Assembly (NCBI GenBank): GCA_947623745.1
Contig: CANQHN010000012.1
Coordinates: 1 to 64,000, forward strand
Direction of reading: 5' to 3'
Length of the DNA: 64,000 bases
Origin: an uncultured Oscillospiraceae bacterium
GTDB taxonomy: Bacteria > Bacillota > Clostridia > Oscillospirales > Oscillospiraceae
The notes beneath the pieces are model-generated. The model made no database searches, was not told the origin of the DNA, and worked only from the letters and a program-made list of their open reading frames with translations. Shown here one piece after another: positions 1 to 8,366 of this stretch. Both the position numbers and the translations under genes were made by a program. The stretch's first letter is position 1; the number at the start of each line of letters is the position of its first letter.

Positions 1-402
1 AAGGCCGCCGCGGGTGAGGTGGACCCCCTGTCCATCACCGCCTACCAGTACGACCTGGTGTGCAACGGCGTGGAGCTGTCCTCCGGCGCGGTGCGGAACC
101 ACGACCCGGAGATCATGATCGAGGCCTTCCAGCTGGTCCGCCTGGGGGAGGACGACGTGAAGGCCAAGTTCCCCGCCATGTATAACGCCTTCTGCTACGG
201 GGCTCCCCCCCACGCGGGCATCGCCCCCGGCGTGGACCGGATGGTCATGCTGCTGTGCGGCGCGGAGACCATCCGGGAGGTCATCCCCTTCCCCATGAAC
301 AAGAACGCCCAGGACGTGATGATGGGCGCCCCCGGCGCCGTCACCCAGGCCCAGCTGGACGAGCTGAACATCGCCGTGACCAAGACCGAGGAAGAGGAAT
401 AA
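1..402 (+). CDS. aspS: Aspartyl-tRNA synthetase, C-terminal end (partial)
   Basis: The reading frame is open from base 1 and ends at TAA 400-402, leaving about 133 residues of a class II aminoacyl-tRNA synthetase that charges tRNA-Asp in the cytoplasm. The visible part has the conserved core around [19 protein letters not shown], then NHDPEIM, and the class II motif 3 ([13 protein letters not shown]) followed by the AspRS hallmark [15 protein letters not shown]. The start and the anticodon-binding domain lie left of the window. A strong terminator follows directly, so this gene ends its transcript. Whether the enzyme is discriminating cannot be judged from this fragment; asnS at 55.3 kb implies that tRNA-Asn is charged directly. 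Confidence 0.95.
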   Translation, partial: KAAAGEVDPLSITAYQYDLVCNGVELSSGAVRNHDPEIMIEAFQLVRLGEDDVKAKFPAMYNAFCYGAPPHAGIAPGVDRMVMLLCGAETIREVIPFPMNKNAQDVMMGAPGAVTQAQLDELNIAVTKTEEEE

Positions 403-414
403 TTCTTCTAAATA

Positions 415-444
415 AAAGCGCCCGCCATACGGCGGGCGCTTTCT
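415..444 (+). terminator. Rho-independent terminator after aspS
   Basis: A perfect 12-bp stem (415-426 with 431-442) with a 4-base loop ATAC has A-rich and T-rich arms. It sits 13 bases after the aspS stop and also faces the end of the leftward lipoprotein gene, so it may act in both directions. Confidence 0.85.
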
Positions 445-468
445 ATTTTAGTTCCCCGGCGCGGGAGA

Positions 469-1836
469 TCAGTCCCCTATGCCCAGATTGCGGTAGAACA
501 CGCACGCGCCGGTGTCCAGCCGGTAGAACCCCACTCTGGCGGAGCGTTCGGCCTCTATCGTGGGGCTGTCATAGTCGACCTGGACCAGGTCGCCGTACCG
601 GAGCAGCCATGGCTCCTCCTCCGGGATGGAGAACACCTCCTCCCCCTGTTCGTTCCAGATCACGGTGTGGTCCTCCCCCAGGACGTTGACAGCGAAATAG
701 GCCGGTTGGCCCGGTCCGGCGGTGTAGTCCGTCAACTGGCTGACTTGGCCCTGTTGGACGGGGACTACCGCCTCACCGTCCAGGGTATAGACGGCGCACC
801 ACGGCTCCTCCGTGTAGGACTGGAAGATCACGAACCGCTCCCACAGGCTGTCTACATAGCCGATGGCATCGTCCGGCAGGCCCTCCGCCGGGAAGCTGGC
901 GCGCGGCTCGGTGTGTTGTCCGCTCCCATAGGACACAGTGGCTTCGCCGTTCTGGAGGCGGACCTCCCACCAGCCGCTTCGGCCGGTGAACCGCTGGTTG
1001 AAATAGTCGTTCCACTCCTCCTCCGAGATGCGGGTGCGCACCCCGGTCTCCAGGTCCAGGAAGTTGATCCCCTCGGAGCTCCAGCCCCCCTCGACAGGCA
1101 CCATCTCGTAGTCAATCATCAGCCCCCAGGGGGTCATCTGACTGCTCTCAGTCACCTCCCAGGAGTTCCAGCTGAAGTCCTCCCCGGACAGGCCGAAGCC
1201 GGCCAGGTCCCAGACGCGCAGCACCTCCCCGGTGTCCGGGTCCAGCAGGTGCAGCGCGTCCTCCGTACCCGCCAGGATCTGCCCATCCAGGTCGGTCCAG
1301 CCCAGGTAGATGAAATCGGTGACCCAGCTGCCGTCCCGGGCGGCGAAGGCGTAGATCTCCGCCAAATCCTCCCCCCAGCCCCGGCCGGAGCCCAGCTGCC
1401 AGACGGGCCAGTAGTGGGTGTCCAGCGCGTCGTCCGTCCAGGCCGTGTTGGAGATGGACACATACACCGGGTCCAGCACCACCTTCCCGTCCACGGTCAT
1501 CAGGCCGTACAGGTTGGAGCACTCGTAGGTCTCGCCGTTCCAGGGGTCGGGGTAGTAGGTCCGGGCGCCGGGGAAGGGGATGAGGTCCCCGTAGTCGTCC
1601 CGGGGCTGGAGGACGCTCTGGTAGTCCTCGTACCAGCGGTCGCCCACGTCAGGCTGGCCCGGCTCCGGGTCCTCCAGAGCGGAGTAGTCGGTGTGGACGT
1701 GGACGACGGGCTCTTCCGGCGTGGCGGGGGCGCCGCTGTCAGACGGGGCGCTGGAGGCAGAGGGCGCGGGGGACGTCTGGCCGCACCCGGCCAGCAGGGC
1801 CAGGGCAAGGAGCGCGGCAAAGCATCTTTTCTTCAC
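469..1836 (-). CDS. Secreted lipoprotein of unknown function (WG-repeat-like)
   Basis: A 455-residue exported lipoprotein. The start is GTG at 1836, with GGAGGG eight bases upstream overlapping the stop of the preceding gene. The N-terminus is a lipoprotein signal peptide (MKKRC, hydrophobic stretch, LAGC lipobox) followed by a Ser/Pro/Ala-rich tether. The mature part has motifs resembling WG/beta-propeller repeats, for example LYGLMTVDGKVVLDPVY and LHLLDPDTGEVLRVW, suggesting a folded extracellular beta domain. It lies 3 bp downstream of the PstS-like gene, so the two are almost certainly co-transcribed and may act together at the membrane surface. No catalytic motif is visible and no family name can be given safely. 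Confidence 0.7.
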   Translation of the reverse strand: MKKRCFAALLALALLAGCGQTSPAPSASSAPSDSGAPATPEEPVVHVHTDYSALEDPEPGQPDVGDRWYEDYQSVLQPRDDYGDLIPFPGARTYYPDPWNGETYECSNLYGLMTVDGKVVLDPVYVSISNTAWTDDALDTHYWPVWQLGSGRGWGEDLAEIYAFAARDGSWVTDFIYLGWTDLDGQILAGTEDALHLLDPDTGEVLRVWDLAGFGLSGEDFSWNSWEVTESSQMTPWGLMIDYEMVPVEGGWSSEGINFLDLETGVRTRISEEEWNDYFNQRFTGRSGWWEVRLQNGEATVSYGSGQHTEPRASFPAEGLPDDAIGYVDSLWERFVIFQSYTEEPWCAVYTLDGEAVVPVQQGQVSQLTDYTAGPGQPAYFAVNVLGEDHTVIWNEQGEEVFSIPEEEPWLLRYGDLVQVDYDSPTIEAERSARVGFYRLDTGACVFYRNLGIGD

Positions 1837-1839
1837 GGC

Positions 1840-2784
1840 TTAACCCTCCAAAACGGGGACATAGCCCTCCCGCTCCGCCAGGGCCTGTCCCTCCGGGCCC
1901 AGGAGCCAGTCGTAGAGGATGCGGGTGGGGCTGTCCTCCGGCTCATCCCTGTCCATGGCCAGGAAGTAGGGGTTGAGGAAGGGGTACGCCCCGCTCTGGA
2001 TGCTCTCCGCGCTGGGCTTCACCCCGTCGATGGCCAGAATCTTCAGGCCCTGGGCCATCTCCATGTCGTTGGCGTAGTAGTAGACGGTGTAGCCGATGGC
2101 GGCGGGGCGGTTGTCATACTCCCGCACCGCCTCCAGCAGGCCGATCATGGTGCCGGGGGCGTAGCCCTCCGGCGGGTCCATCATGTCCAGGCCGGACATG
2201 ACCAGCTTCTCCATCATGGACTGGCTGCCCGCCTCTGGGTTGCGCTGGAAGGGGGCGATGTCCAGGTCCTCTCCCCCCACCTGGGACCAGTTGGTGATCT
2301 CGCCGGTGTAGATCTTCTGCACCTGCTCCACCGTCAGGCTGTCCACCGGGTTGCCCTTATTCACCACGAACACCAGCGCGTCGGTGGCGAAGGGGGTCAT
2401 GAGGATCTTCCCGCTGTTCTCCACCTCGGAGAGCACCGAGGCCTCCGGCTCGGCGGCCATGACCAGGTCGGTCTCCCCGGCCAGCAGGGCCTTGTAGGAG
2501 GCGGTGGTGCGGGAGAAGTTCACCAGGTCGGACACGTCCTCCCGGCTCTCCCCCAGCAGCACGGAGCACACCGCCTGGGCGAAGGGCACCACCGAGGTGG
2601 AGCCGTCCAGCCGGGGCAGGTTTTCCCGGGTGAAAACGAATTCCTCCGCCGGCGCGGACGCCGCCGGACTGCCGGACGCGGCGGGCCCGGAGGAGGAGGC
2701 CGCCGGGGGCGGGGTCTGCCCGGCGCAGCCGGCCAGCAGGGCCAGGGCAAGGGCGCACAGCGTCAGTCGTCTCCAGAGTTTCAT
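1840..2784 (-). CDS. PstS-like phosphate-binding lipoprotein
   Basis: A 314-residue periplasmic-binding-type lipoprotein. ATG at 2784 follows AAGGAG at a normal distance. A signal peptide with lipobox LAGC leads into a Pro/Ser/Ala linker, then the PstS-type N-terminal strand LPRLDGSTSVVPFAQAV, the inner motif ALLAGETDLVMAAEPE, FVVNKGNPVDSLTVEQVQ and KIYTGEITNWSQVGG, all typical of phosphate-binding PstS proteins. The family captures phosphate for the PstCAB importer, but no pstC, pstA or pstB is next to it; instead it is paired with a second lipoprotein. It could be a stand-alone phosphate sensor or scavenger. Its upstream region has no good -35 but has phased T-rich repeats, as expected for activation by a PhoB/PhoP-type regulator. 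Confidence 0.8.
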   Translation of the reverse strand: MKLWRRLTLCALALALLAGCAGQTPPPAASSSGPAASGSPAASAPAEEFVFTRENLPRLDGSTSVVPFAQAVCSVLLGESREDVSDLVNFSRTTASYKALLAGETDLVMAAEPEASVLSEVENSGKILMTPFATDALVFVVNKGNPVDSLTVEQVQKIYTGEITNWSQVGGEDLDIAPFQRNPEAGSQSMMEKLVMSGLDMMDPPEGYAPGTMIGLLEAVREYDNRPAAIGYTVYYYANDMEMAQGLKILAIDGVKPSAESIQSGAYPFLNPYFLAMDRDEPEDSPTRILYDWLLGPEGQALAEREGYVPVLEG

Positions 2785-2859
2785 TTGATCCGCTCCTTTT
2801 TCATTCGGAATATCCCGCCCCGCGGGCGGGGGCGCAACGCAGCTTGAGCTGGTAAGTAC

Positions 2860-2934
2860 AGTATAGACGGAGGGCGGGGGAAAATCTTCTCAAACCGATA
2901 ACAAATGGTTACAAAATCCTCCGCCCCTGTAACC
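2860..2934 (-). promoter_or_regulatory. Candidate activator-dependent promoter of the PstS-like operon
   Basis: On the minus strand a good -10 (TATACT, 2865-2860) has no matching -35. Upstream, the minus strand carries segments ending in TTT at 11-base spacing (TGTAACCATTT, GTTATCGGTTT, GAGAAGATTTT), and there is an inverted repeat GGTTACA (2907-2913) / TGTAACC (2928-2934). Phased 11-base repeats over the -35 are typical of PhoB/PhoP sites; the assignment is inference. Confidence 0.35.
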
Positions 2935-3164
2935 GCCGGCCACAAAACGGCGCTTTTTCCGGCGCGTTTCGCGCCGTTGGAACCAGGGCAGGCGCGCAAG
3001 GCGCGTTTTTTCTCAGCCCCGCCCGCCCGGGAACTGCCGCATTTTTCTCAAATTTGAAAGAAAACGGCGGCCTTTCCTCTATTTTACCACAAAAAGCGGG
3101 GGTTTGAAAGGGAAAAGAGGGGGTTCCCGGGAGGGGCGGCGAAAAAATTCCTGCGAAAAACCCC

Positions 3165-3193
3165 TTGACAAACCCCGGGCGCGGTGCTACATT
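3165..3193 (+). promoter_or_regulatory. Sigma-A promoter of the asnB T-box transcript
   Basis: TTGACA (3165-3170), a 17-base spacer and TACATT (3188-3193) form a near-consensus promoter. Transcription would start near 3200, just before the T-box leader. The stretch 2940-3160 between this promoter and the divergent one holds no gene or motif that I recognise. Confidence 0.8.
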
Positions 3194-3224
3194 AGGCACA
3201 TAATTTTTCGCGTCCAAGGGGGGA

Positions 3225-3486
3225 CGCGCGGATCACAAAGGCGAGGATGGAGACAAGTAGCGCGGAAAAGCAGTCCCAGTGAGCGGGAGAGAGTGGAAAC
3301 CCCGCACCGGCGGCCGCGTGAATAACACTCCGGAGCCGCGAACCCAAAGCCTTCGGGCCGGTAGGGGAGCCGGATTGCGGCCGTTACTCCGCACGAGCTT
3401 GTCAGAGCTTGGAAAGTGGCCGGAAACGGCAAATTAGGTGGCACCGCGGATCGCAGCATTCGTCCTAAAATTTTTGGAAGAAGCTG
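3225..3486 (+). promoter_or_regulatory. T-box leader (tRNA-Asn responsive) upstream of asnB
   Basis: The untranslated leader carries the T-box signature AAATTAGGTGGCACCGCGG (3431-3449). Its bulge TGGC (3439-3442) can pair with the GCCA 3' end of an uncharged tRNA with discriminator G, as tRNA-Asn has. Upstream is a stem I with an AGTA motif (3256-3259), the AGCGGG...CCCGC distal helix (about 3281-3304) and a specifier loop GAATAACAC in which codon AAC (3324-3326, Asn) is followed by the usual A. Both tRNA contacts therefore point to tRNA-Asn, matching the downstream asparagine synthetase. The antiterminator closes as TTAGG with CCTAA (about 3434-3438 and 3465-3469). A classical terminator stem with a long U run is not obvious, so the output mode (termination or translation) is open. 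Confidence 0.9.
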
Positions 3487-3511
3487 CAACTATCCGGAGG
3501 TGCTTTTTGTT

Positions 3512-5098
3512 ATGTGCGCGATCATTGGTTTCACCAGCAAGACGTTGACACAGGAGCAGATGCGGGGGTATTTCGACCGCTGCGTCTCCCGCGGGCCGGA
3601 CATGACCCGGCTGGAGGAGTCCGGCTGCGGCTGGATGGGGTTCCACCGCCTGGCCATCATGGGCCTGGACGAGACGGGGATGCAGCCCTTTGAGCGGGAC
3701 GGCGACATCGTGGTGTGCAACGGCGAGCTGTACGGCTGGCGGCCTCTGAAAAAGGAGCTGGAGGCCAAGGGGTACACCTTCGTCAGCGGCAGCGACTGCG
3801 AGCTGCTGCTGCCCATGTACCGGGAGTACGGCCTGGAGATGTTCTCCAGGATGGACGCGGAGTTCGCCCTGGTCCTCTACGACGGGAGGACCGGCGAGGT
3901 CATCGCCGCCCGGGACCCCATCGGCATCCGGCCCCTGTTCTACGGCTACCTGGAGGCCGACGGCAGCATCGTCTTTTGCAGCGAGGCCCGGGCCCTGGTG
4001 GGGATGTGCAAAGAGGTCCGCCCCTTCCCGCCGGGACACTACTACGCCGGGGGCAGGTTCGTGCGCTACGCCGACCTGACCACCGTCACCCAGTACTGCC
4101 AGGACGACCTGGAGACCGCCTGCCGCCACATCCGCGACAAGCTGGTGGACGGCATCAACAAGCGCCTGGACTCCGACGCGCCTCTGGGCTTCCTGCTCTC
4201 CGGCGGCCTGGACTCCAGCCTGGTGTGCGCGGTCTCCGCCCTGATCCTGGGCCGGAAGATCCGCACCTTCGCCATCGGCATGGACAAGGACGCCATCGAC
4301 CTGAAGTACGCCCGGATGGTGGCCGATTACATCGGCGCCGACCACACCGAGGTGTATATGACCCGGGACGACGTGATCGCCGCTCTGCCCGAGGTCATCT
4401 CCATCCTGGGCACCTGGGACATCACCACCGTCCGGGCCAGCATGGGCATGTACCTGTGCTGCAAGGCCATCCACGAGCAAACCGACATCCGGGTGCTGAT
4501 GACCGGCGAGATCTCCGACGAGCTGTTCGGCTACAAGTACACCGACTTCGCCCCCTCCCCCGAGGCCTTCCAGCAGGAGGCCAAGAAGCGGGTGGACGAG
4601 CTGTATATGTACGACGTGCTCCGGGCCGACCGGTGCATCTCTGACAACTCCATCGAGGGCCGGGTGCCCTTCGGGGACATCGCCTTTGTCAAATATGTCA
4701 TGAGCCTGGACCCCAAAATGAAAATGAACACCTACGGCATGGGCAAGTACCTGCTGCGCCACGCCTTCGAGAAGGACCACCTGCTGCCCGACGAGATCCT
4801 GTGGCGGCAGAAGGCCGCCTTCTCCGACGCGGTGGGCCACTCCATGGTGGACGACCTGAAGGCCTACGCCGAGACCTGCTACACCGACCAGGAGTTCGAG
4901 GAGAAGCGCAGGAAGTACGCCTACGGTACCCCCTTCACCAAGGAGAGCCTGCTGTACCGGGAGATCTTTGAGCAGTACTACCCCGGCCAGGCGGAGATGA
5001 TCAAGGACTTCTGGATGCCCAACAAGTCCTGGGAGGGCTGCGACGTGGACGACCCCTCCGCCCGGGTGCTGTCCAACTACGGGGACAGCGGAAAATAA
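3512..5098 (+). CDS. asnB: Asparagine synthetase (glutamine-hydrolysing)
   Basis: A 528-residue cytoplasmic enzyme making asparagine from aspartate, glutamine and ATP. I chose ATG 3512, preceded by GGAGG, because it gives MCAIIGF: after removal of Met, Cys-2 is the N-terminal nucleophile of the glutaminase domain. An earlier in-frame start at 3416 would lie inside the T-box RNA and bury that cysteine. The class II amidotransferase domain (about 1-200; CNGELYG, RDPIGIRPLFYG, FCSEARAL) is followed by the synthetase domain with the PPi-loop LLSGGLDSSL and GEISDELFGYKY. It is a single-gene unit: T-box before, terminator after. Expression should rise when tRNA-Asn is uncharged. Confidence 0.95.
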   Translation: MCAIIGFTSKTLTQEQMRGYFDRCVSRGPDMTRLEESGCGWMGFHRLAIMGLDETGMQPFERDGDIVVCNGELYGWRPLKKELEAKGYTFVSGSDCELLLPMYREYGLEMFSRMDAEFALVLYDGRTGEVIAARDPIGIRPLFYGYLEADGSIVFCSEARALVGMCKEVRPFPPGHYYAGGRFVRYADLTTVTQYCQDDLETACRHIRDKLVDGINKRLDSDAPLGFLLSGGLDSSLVCAVSALILGRKIRTFAIGMDKDAIDLKYARMVADYIGADHTEVYMTRDDVIAALPEVISILGTWDITTVRASMGMYLCCKAIHEQTDIRVLMTGEISDELFGYKYTDFAPSPEAFQQEAKKRVDELYMYDVLRADRCISDNSIEGRVPFGDIAFVKYVMSLDPKMKMNTYGMGKYLLRHAFEKDHLLPDEILWRQKAAFSDAVGHSMVDDLKAYAETCYTDQEFEEKRRKYAYGTPFTKESLLYREIFEQYYPGQAEMIKDFWMPNKSWEGCDVDDPSARVLSNYGDSGK

Positions 5099-5117
5099 AA
5101 GCGCTGAAAGTCGAAAA

Positions 5118-5155
5118 CGCCGCCGCGGAAAAACCGCGGCGGCGCGTTTCTTTTA
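5118..5155 (+). terminator. Terminator after asnB
   Basis: A perfect 11-bp G+C stem (5118-5128 with 5134-5144), loop AAAAA, followed by CGTTTCTTTTA. It overlaps the stop codon of the convergent transporter gene. Confidence 0.9.
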
Positions 5156-6097
5156 TCCGAGCAAGACCATCAGGATGGGGATGGTGAGGAAACAGCCCAA
5201 AGTGGACAGGGTGGCGCCGGTGGCGGAGTACTGATCGTCGGCACCGTAGGTGCCGGCCATCACCGTCACCTGGCTGACCACAGGCAGGGCGCTCTCCACC
5301 ACGAACACCTGGTAGGCCAGGCCCCCGATGCCGAACAGCCGGCACAGCCCGGCGCAGATCAGGGGGGCCACCACCAGCCGGCACACCAGCATCACAGGCA
5401 GGCCCCGCTGGAACCGCAGGTTTTTCAGCCCCAGCTCGTACACGATGAACCCGCAGTAGATGAGGGCCAGGGGGGAGACGGAGTTGCTGATGTACTTGGC
5501 GAAGCTCATGACCACCTCCGGCGGGCGCAGGCCCAGCACCAGCAGGGCCGTGGAGAAGATGACCGCCAGGATGGGGGGCTTGGTGAACACCGCCTTGACG
5601 AAGTCCGCCGGCCCCTTGCCCGAGCCGCCGGCGGTGCCGGAGCGCTCCACCAGCATCACCGCCACGGACTGGACGAAGATGGTGTTGGCCAGGTAGTAGA
5701 GCATCACGTAGGGCACGCAGGCGTCCCCGAACAGCTGGGTGGACAGGGGCAGGCCGATGAACAGGGTGTTGGACAGGCCCACCATGCACACGAACACGCC
5801 CCAGCGCTCCCGGGGCAGCTTGAGCAGGGTGGCCAGGGCCGCGCCCAGCAGCAGGGCCGCCACCACGCCCAGGATGTTGCTGAACACCATGAGCCCCGCC
5901 TGGTCCAGCATATCCCGGTCCAGGTTGTTCAGCAGGCCCACCAGGCAGTTGCAGGGGACGGCGATGTTGATGATGTACTTGCCCAGAAACTTCTTGTGCT
6001 CCGCCGTCATCCAGCCGGCGGCGCCCATCCCGTAGCCCACCGACATGAGCAGGAGCAGGACGATCACCGCCGACACCGCGTTGAAAAACGCCGCCAC
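5153..6097 (-). CDS. AEC-family (auxin efflux carrier-like) transporter
   Basis: A 314-residue integral membrane protein with about ten hydrophobic segments, of the AEC family. Members export organic acids or related small molecules; substrate not predictable. The N-terminal region (VSAVIVLLLLMSVGYGMG, then KYIINIAVPCNCLVGLL) matches the family's first helix and the conserved helix with a central Pro-Cys. The C-terminal half repeats the fold (LVVAPLICAG, PVVSQVTVMAGTYGAD). I prefer GTG 6097, eight bases after AAGGGA; GTG at 6106 is too close to that site. It sits 76 bp downstream of ricT on the same strand and may be the last gene of that block. Confidence 0.85.
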   Translation of the reverse strand: MAAFFNAVSAVIVLLLLMSVGYGMGAAGWMTAEHKKFLGKYIINIAVPCNCLVGLLNNLDRDMLDQAGLMVFSNILGVVAALLLGAALATLLKLPRERWGVFVCMVGLSNTLFIGLPLSTQLFGDACVPYVMLYYLANTIFVQSVAVMLVERSGTAGGSGKGPADFVKAVFTKPPILAVIFSTALLVLGLRPPEVVMSFAKYISNSVSPLALIYCGFIVYELGLKNLRFQRGLPVMLVCRLVVAPLICAGLCRLFGIGGLAYQVFVVESALPVVSQVTVMAGTYGADDQYSATGATLSTLGCFLTIPILMVLLG

Positions 6098-6173
6098 ACA
6101 GGACACTTCCCTTCTGTCGCTTTGTCAACAGGGGTCCCGCGCCGGACGCGCGAAACCCCTGGGTCTGGTCACA

Positions 6174-7385
6174 TCATTCCTGCCCGGCGCCCTGCTGGCC
6201 CGGTCCGCGGCGGTCGCGGTAGCGCCTGTGGCGGCGGTAGGGGCGCTTCTCGCCCCCCTCGGCGCTCTGGGGCGCGGGGTCCTCCCCGGCCTGCTCCTGG
6301 GCCTCCTGCTGGACCGGCTGGCGCTCCGGCCTCTGCCGCTCCTCCTGGGGGCGGTCAGGCCGCTCCGAGCGGCTGCGCCGGCGGCGGCTGCGGGAGCGGC
6401 GCTCCCCCTCCTGGGCCTCCTCCTGCCCCGGCTGGGCGGCGGCCTCCTGGAACACCTCCAGGGGGGTGCCGAAGAAGGGGCCGGGCTCCGGCTGGGGCTC
6501 CGGGTCGGGGGCCCTGCGCAGCTTGGCCAGCTCCTCCAGCGGGGGCTCCACGTAGTTCTCGGGCCGCTTGCCCTTGCCGCTGCGGACCACGCGGACCTCG
6601 CAGTTCTGGTAGCACTTGGGGGTGTCGGGGGCGGACTCCAGGCGCACCTGGACCTGCTGGCGCAGCAGGTTCACGCTGGACACGGTGCCCGCGCCGTCGG
6701 GGGTCTCCACGAAGGACTCCTGCTTGGGGGCGTGCTTGACCAGGTCCTCGTAGGCCTCCTGCTCGTACTTCAGGCAGCACATCAGCCGGCCGCAGGTGCC
6801 GGAAATTTTCGTGGGGTTGAGGGACAGGTTCTGGGTCTTGGCCATTTTGATGGACACGGGCTGGAACTCGTCCAAAAACTGGGCGCAGCAGAAGGGCCGG
6901 CCGCAGATGCCCAGGCCGCCCAGCATCTTGGCCTCGTCCCGCACGCCGATCTGCCGCAGCTCGATGCGGGCGTGGAGGGTGCTGGCCAGGTCCTTCACCA
7001 GGGCGCGGAAGTCCACCCGGCCCTCGGCGGTGAAGAAGAAGAGGATCTTGTTCCCCTCGAAGCTGTACTCCGCCTCCACCAGCTTCATCTCCAGGCCGTG
7101 GGCGGCGATCTTCTCCTGGCAGATCTGGAAGGCCCGGGCCTCCTTCTCCTTATTGCGCTCCATGGTCTGCCGGTCCTCCTCGGTGGCGGCGCGCACCACG
7201 GGGCGCAGGGGGGGCGTCACCGCCTCGTCCTCCACCATGGTGTTGCCCTGGGCGCAGGTGCCGTACTCCACCCCCCGGGAGGTCTCCACGATCACGTCCT
7301 GGCCGGGCGCCACCGTCAGGCCGCAGGGGTCGAAGTAGTACTGTTTTCCGCCCTCTTTGAAGCGGACGCCGATGATCTCTGTCAT
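6174..7385 (-). CDS. ricT: RicT/YaaT-like PSP1-domain regulator
   Basis: A 403-residue protein of the PSP1 (YaaT) family. In Bacillus subtilis, RicT (YaaT) joins RicA and RicF in an iron-sulphur complex that modulates RNase Y and the sporulation/competence phosphorelay. The PSP1 region spans about residues 1-270, with conserved cysteine clusters LGICGRPFCC and SGTCGRLMCCLKYE, the expected iron-sulphur ligands. Beyond residue 280 is an unusual low-complexity tail of about 120 residues, very rich in Arg, Ser, Glu and Pro (RSRSRRRRSRSERPDR, RPYRRHRRYRDRRG), which may bind nucleic acid. The gene follows holB by 21 bp, as in the Bacillus holB-yaaT order. RicA and RicF are not in the window. Confidence 0.9.
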   Translation of the reverse strand: MTEIIGVRFKEGGKQYYFDPCGLTVAPGQDVIVETSRGVEYGTCAQGNTMVEDEAVTPPLRPVVRAATEEDRQTMERNKEKEARAFQICQEKIAAHGLEMKLVEAEYSFEGNKILFFFTAEGRVDFRALVKDLASTLHARIELRQIGVRDEAKMLGGLGICGRPFCCAQFLDEFQPVSIKMAKTQNLSLNPTKISGTCGRLMCCLKYEQEAYEDLVKHAPKQESFVETPDGAGTVSSVNLLRQQVQVRLESAPDTPKCYQNCEVRVVRSGKGKRPENYVEPPLEELAKLRRAPDPEPQPEPGPFFGTPLEVFQEAAAQPGQEEAQEGERRSRSRRRRSRSERPDRPQEERQRPERQPVQQEAQEQAGEDPAPQSAEGGEKRPYRRHRRYRDRRGPGQQGAGQE

Positions 7386-7406
7386 ATCGTTGCTCCTTTA
7401 CTCGGG

Positions 7407-8333
7407 TCAGTCTGTAAACATGGCCGCGCACAGCCAGCCGCCCAGCTGGCCGCCACCCACGTTGAGCTCCGCCGCGCCCCGCAGGGTGCGCAGCAGCTCC
7501 GCGGCCTTGAGCAGGCGGCGCTTTTCAGAGGACGCGGGCAGCAGGCGGCCGATCTCCTCCACCGTGCCGTCCAAAACGGCCTGCAGATCCTCTCGGCCCA
7601 GCTTGTCCAGGGCCATGGCGGTCTGGAACAGCTCCAGCTCACCGCCCCGCTCCAGTCCGGCGGCCAGCTGGGCGCACAGGGCCTGTCGCTCCCCGTCCTG
7701 GGCGCCGGAGAGCCGGTCTACCGCCCTGCCCAGCACCCCCTGGCAGTCCAGGGCGGCCTGATGCACCTCGGCGGCACTCTTCTGAGGGAACCGGGCGGCC
7801 AGCCACGCCTCGCACTCCGCCGGGGACAGGGGGGCCAGGCTCAGCGTCTCGCACCGGGAGCGGATGGTGGGCAGCAGGGCCCCGGCGTTTTCCGTGAAGA
7901 GCAGGAACACCGCGTAGGCCGGCCCCTCCTCCAGCAGCTTGAGCATGGCGTTCTGGGCGCTGGGGTTCATGCGCCCGGCCCGCTCCAGCAGGTAGACCTT
8001 CCGCGGGGCCTCGTTGGGGCGGATATGGGCGTCGGCGCGCAGGGCGCGGATCTGGTCCACGGAGATGGCCTTGCCCTCCGCCCCGGCGATGACGGCGATA
8101 TCCGGGTGGATGCCCGCCGTCGCCTTTTTACAGGCGGGACACCGGCCGCAGGGGCGCTCCCCCCCCGGCGCGGCGCTGCACACCAGGGCCTGGGAGAGCA
8201 GGCGGGCCAGGGTGTGCCGCCCGCTGCCCGCCGGACCGGCCAGGATGTAGGCGTGGCCCAGACCGCGGGCGCCCTCCCGGCCGGCGAGCTGCTGTTTGAT
8301 TTGGCGGTTGCCCGCCAGGGCGGTCAGTTCCAT
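7407..8333 (-). CDS. holB: DNA polymerase III, delta-prime subunit
   Basis: A 308-residue clamp-loader AAA+ subunit that helps load the beta clamp (dnaN, this window) onto DNA. Seen: a degenerate P-loop GPAGSGRHTLA, a zinc module CGRCPAC, KVYLLERAGRMNPSAQNAMLKLLEEGP (the Walker-B/sensor region shared with DnaX) and FTENAGALLPTIRSRCE. The lysine of Walker A is replaced by arginine; delta-prime subunits are often non-hydrolysing, so this is not decay. It lies between the PLP decarboxylase and ricT genes on the same strand, close to the Bacillus yaaO-tmk-yaaQ-yaaR-holB-yaaT cluster but without tmk, yaaQ and yaaR. Confidence 0.92.
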   Translation of the reverse strand: MELTALAGNRQIKQQLAGREGARGLGHAYILAGPAGSGRHTLARLLSQALVCSAAPGGERPCGRCPACKKATAGIHPDIAVIAGAEGKAISVDQIRALRADAHIRPNEAPRKVYLLERAGRMNPSAQNAMLKLLEEGPAYAVFLLFTENAGALLPTIRSRCETLSLAPLSPAECEAWLAARFPQKSAAEVHQAALDCQGVLGRAVDRLSGAQDGERQALCAQLAAGLERGGELELFQTAMALDKLGREDLQAVLDGTVEEIGRLLPASSEKRRLLKAAELLRTLRGAAELNVGGGQLGGWLCAAMFTD

Positions 8334-8366
8334 GGGCGGCTCCTCACTTGAAAGGGTGTTTTTCAG

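Noticed and set aside
3416-3511. Upstream in-frame start for asnB at 3416
   Set aside because: It lies inside the T-box structure and would place the catalytic cysteine internally, blocking the glutaminase site.
7407-8333. holB as a decayed gene because its P-loop lacks lysine
   Set aside because: Delta-prime subunits often do not hydrolyse ATP, and all other motifs are intact.
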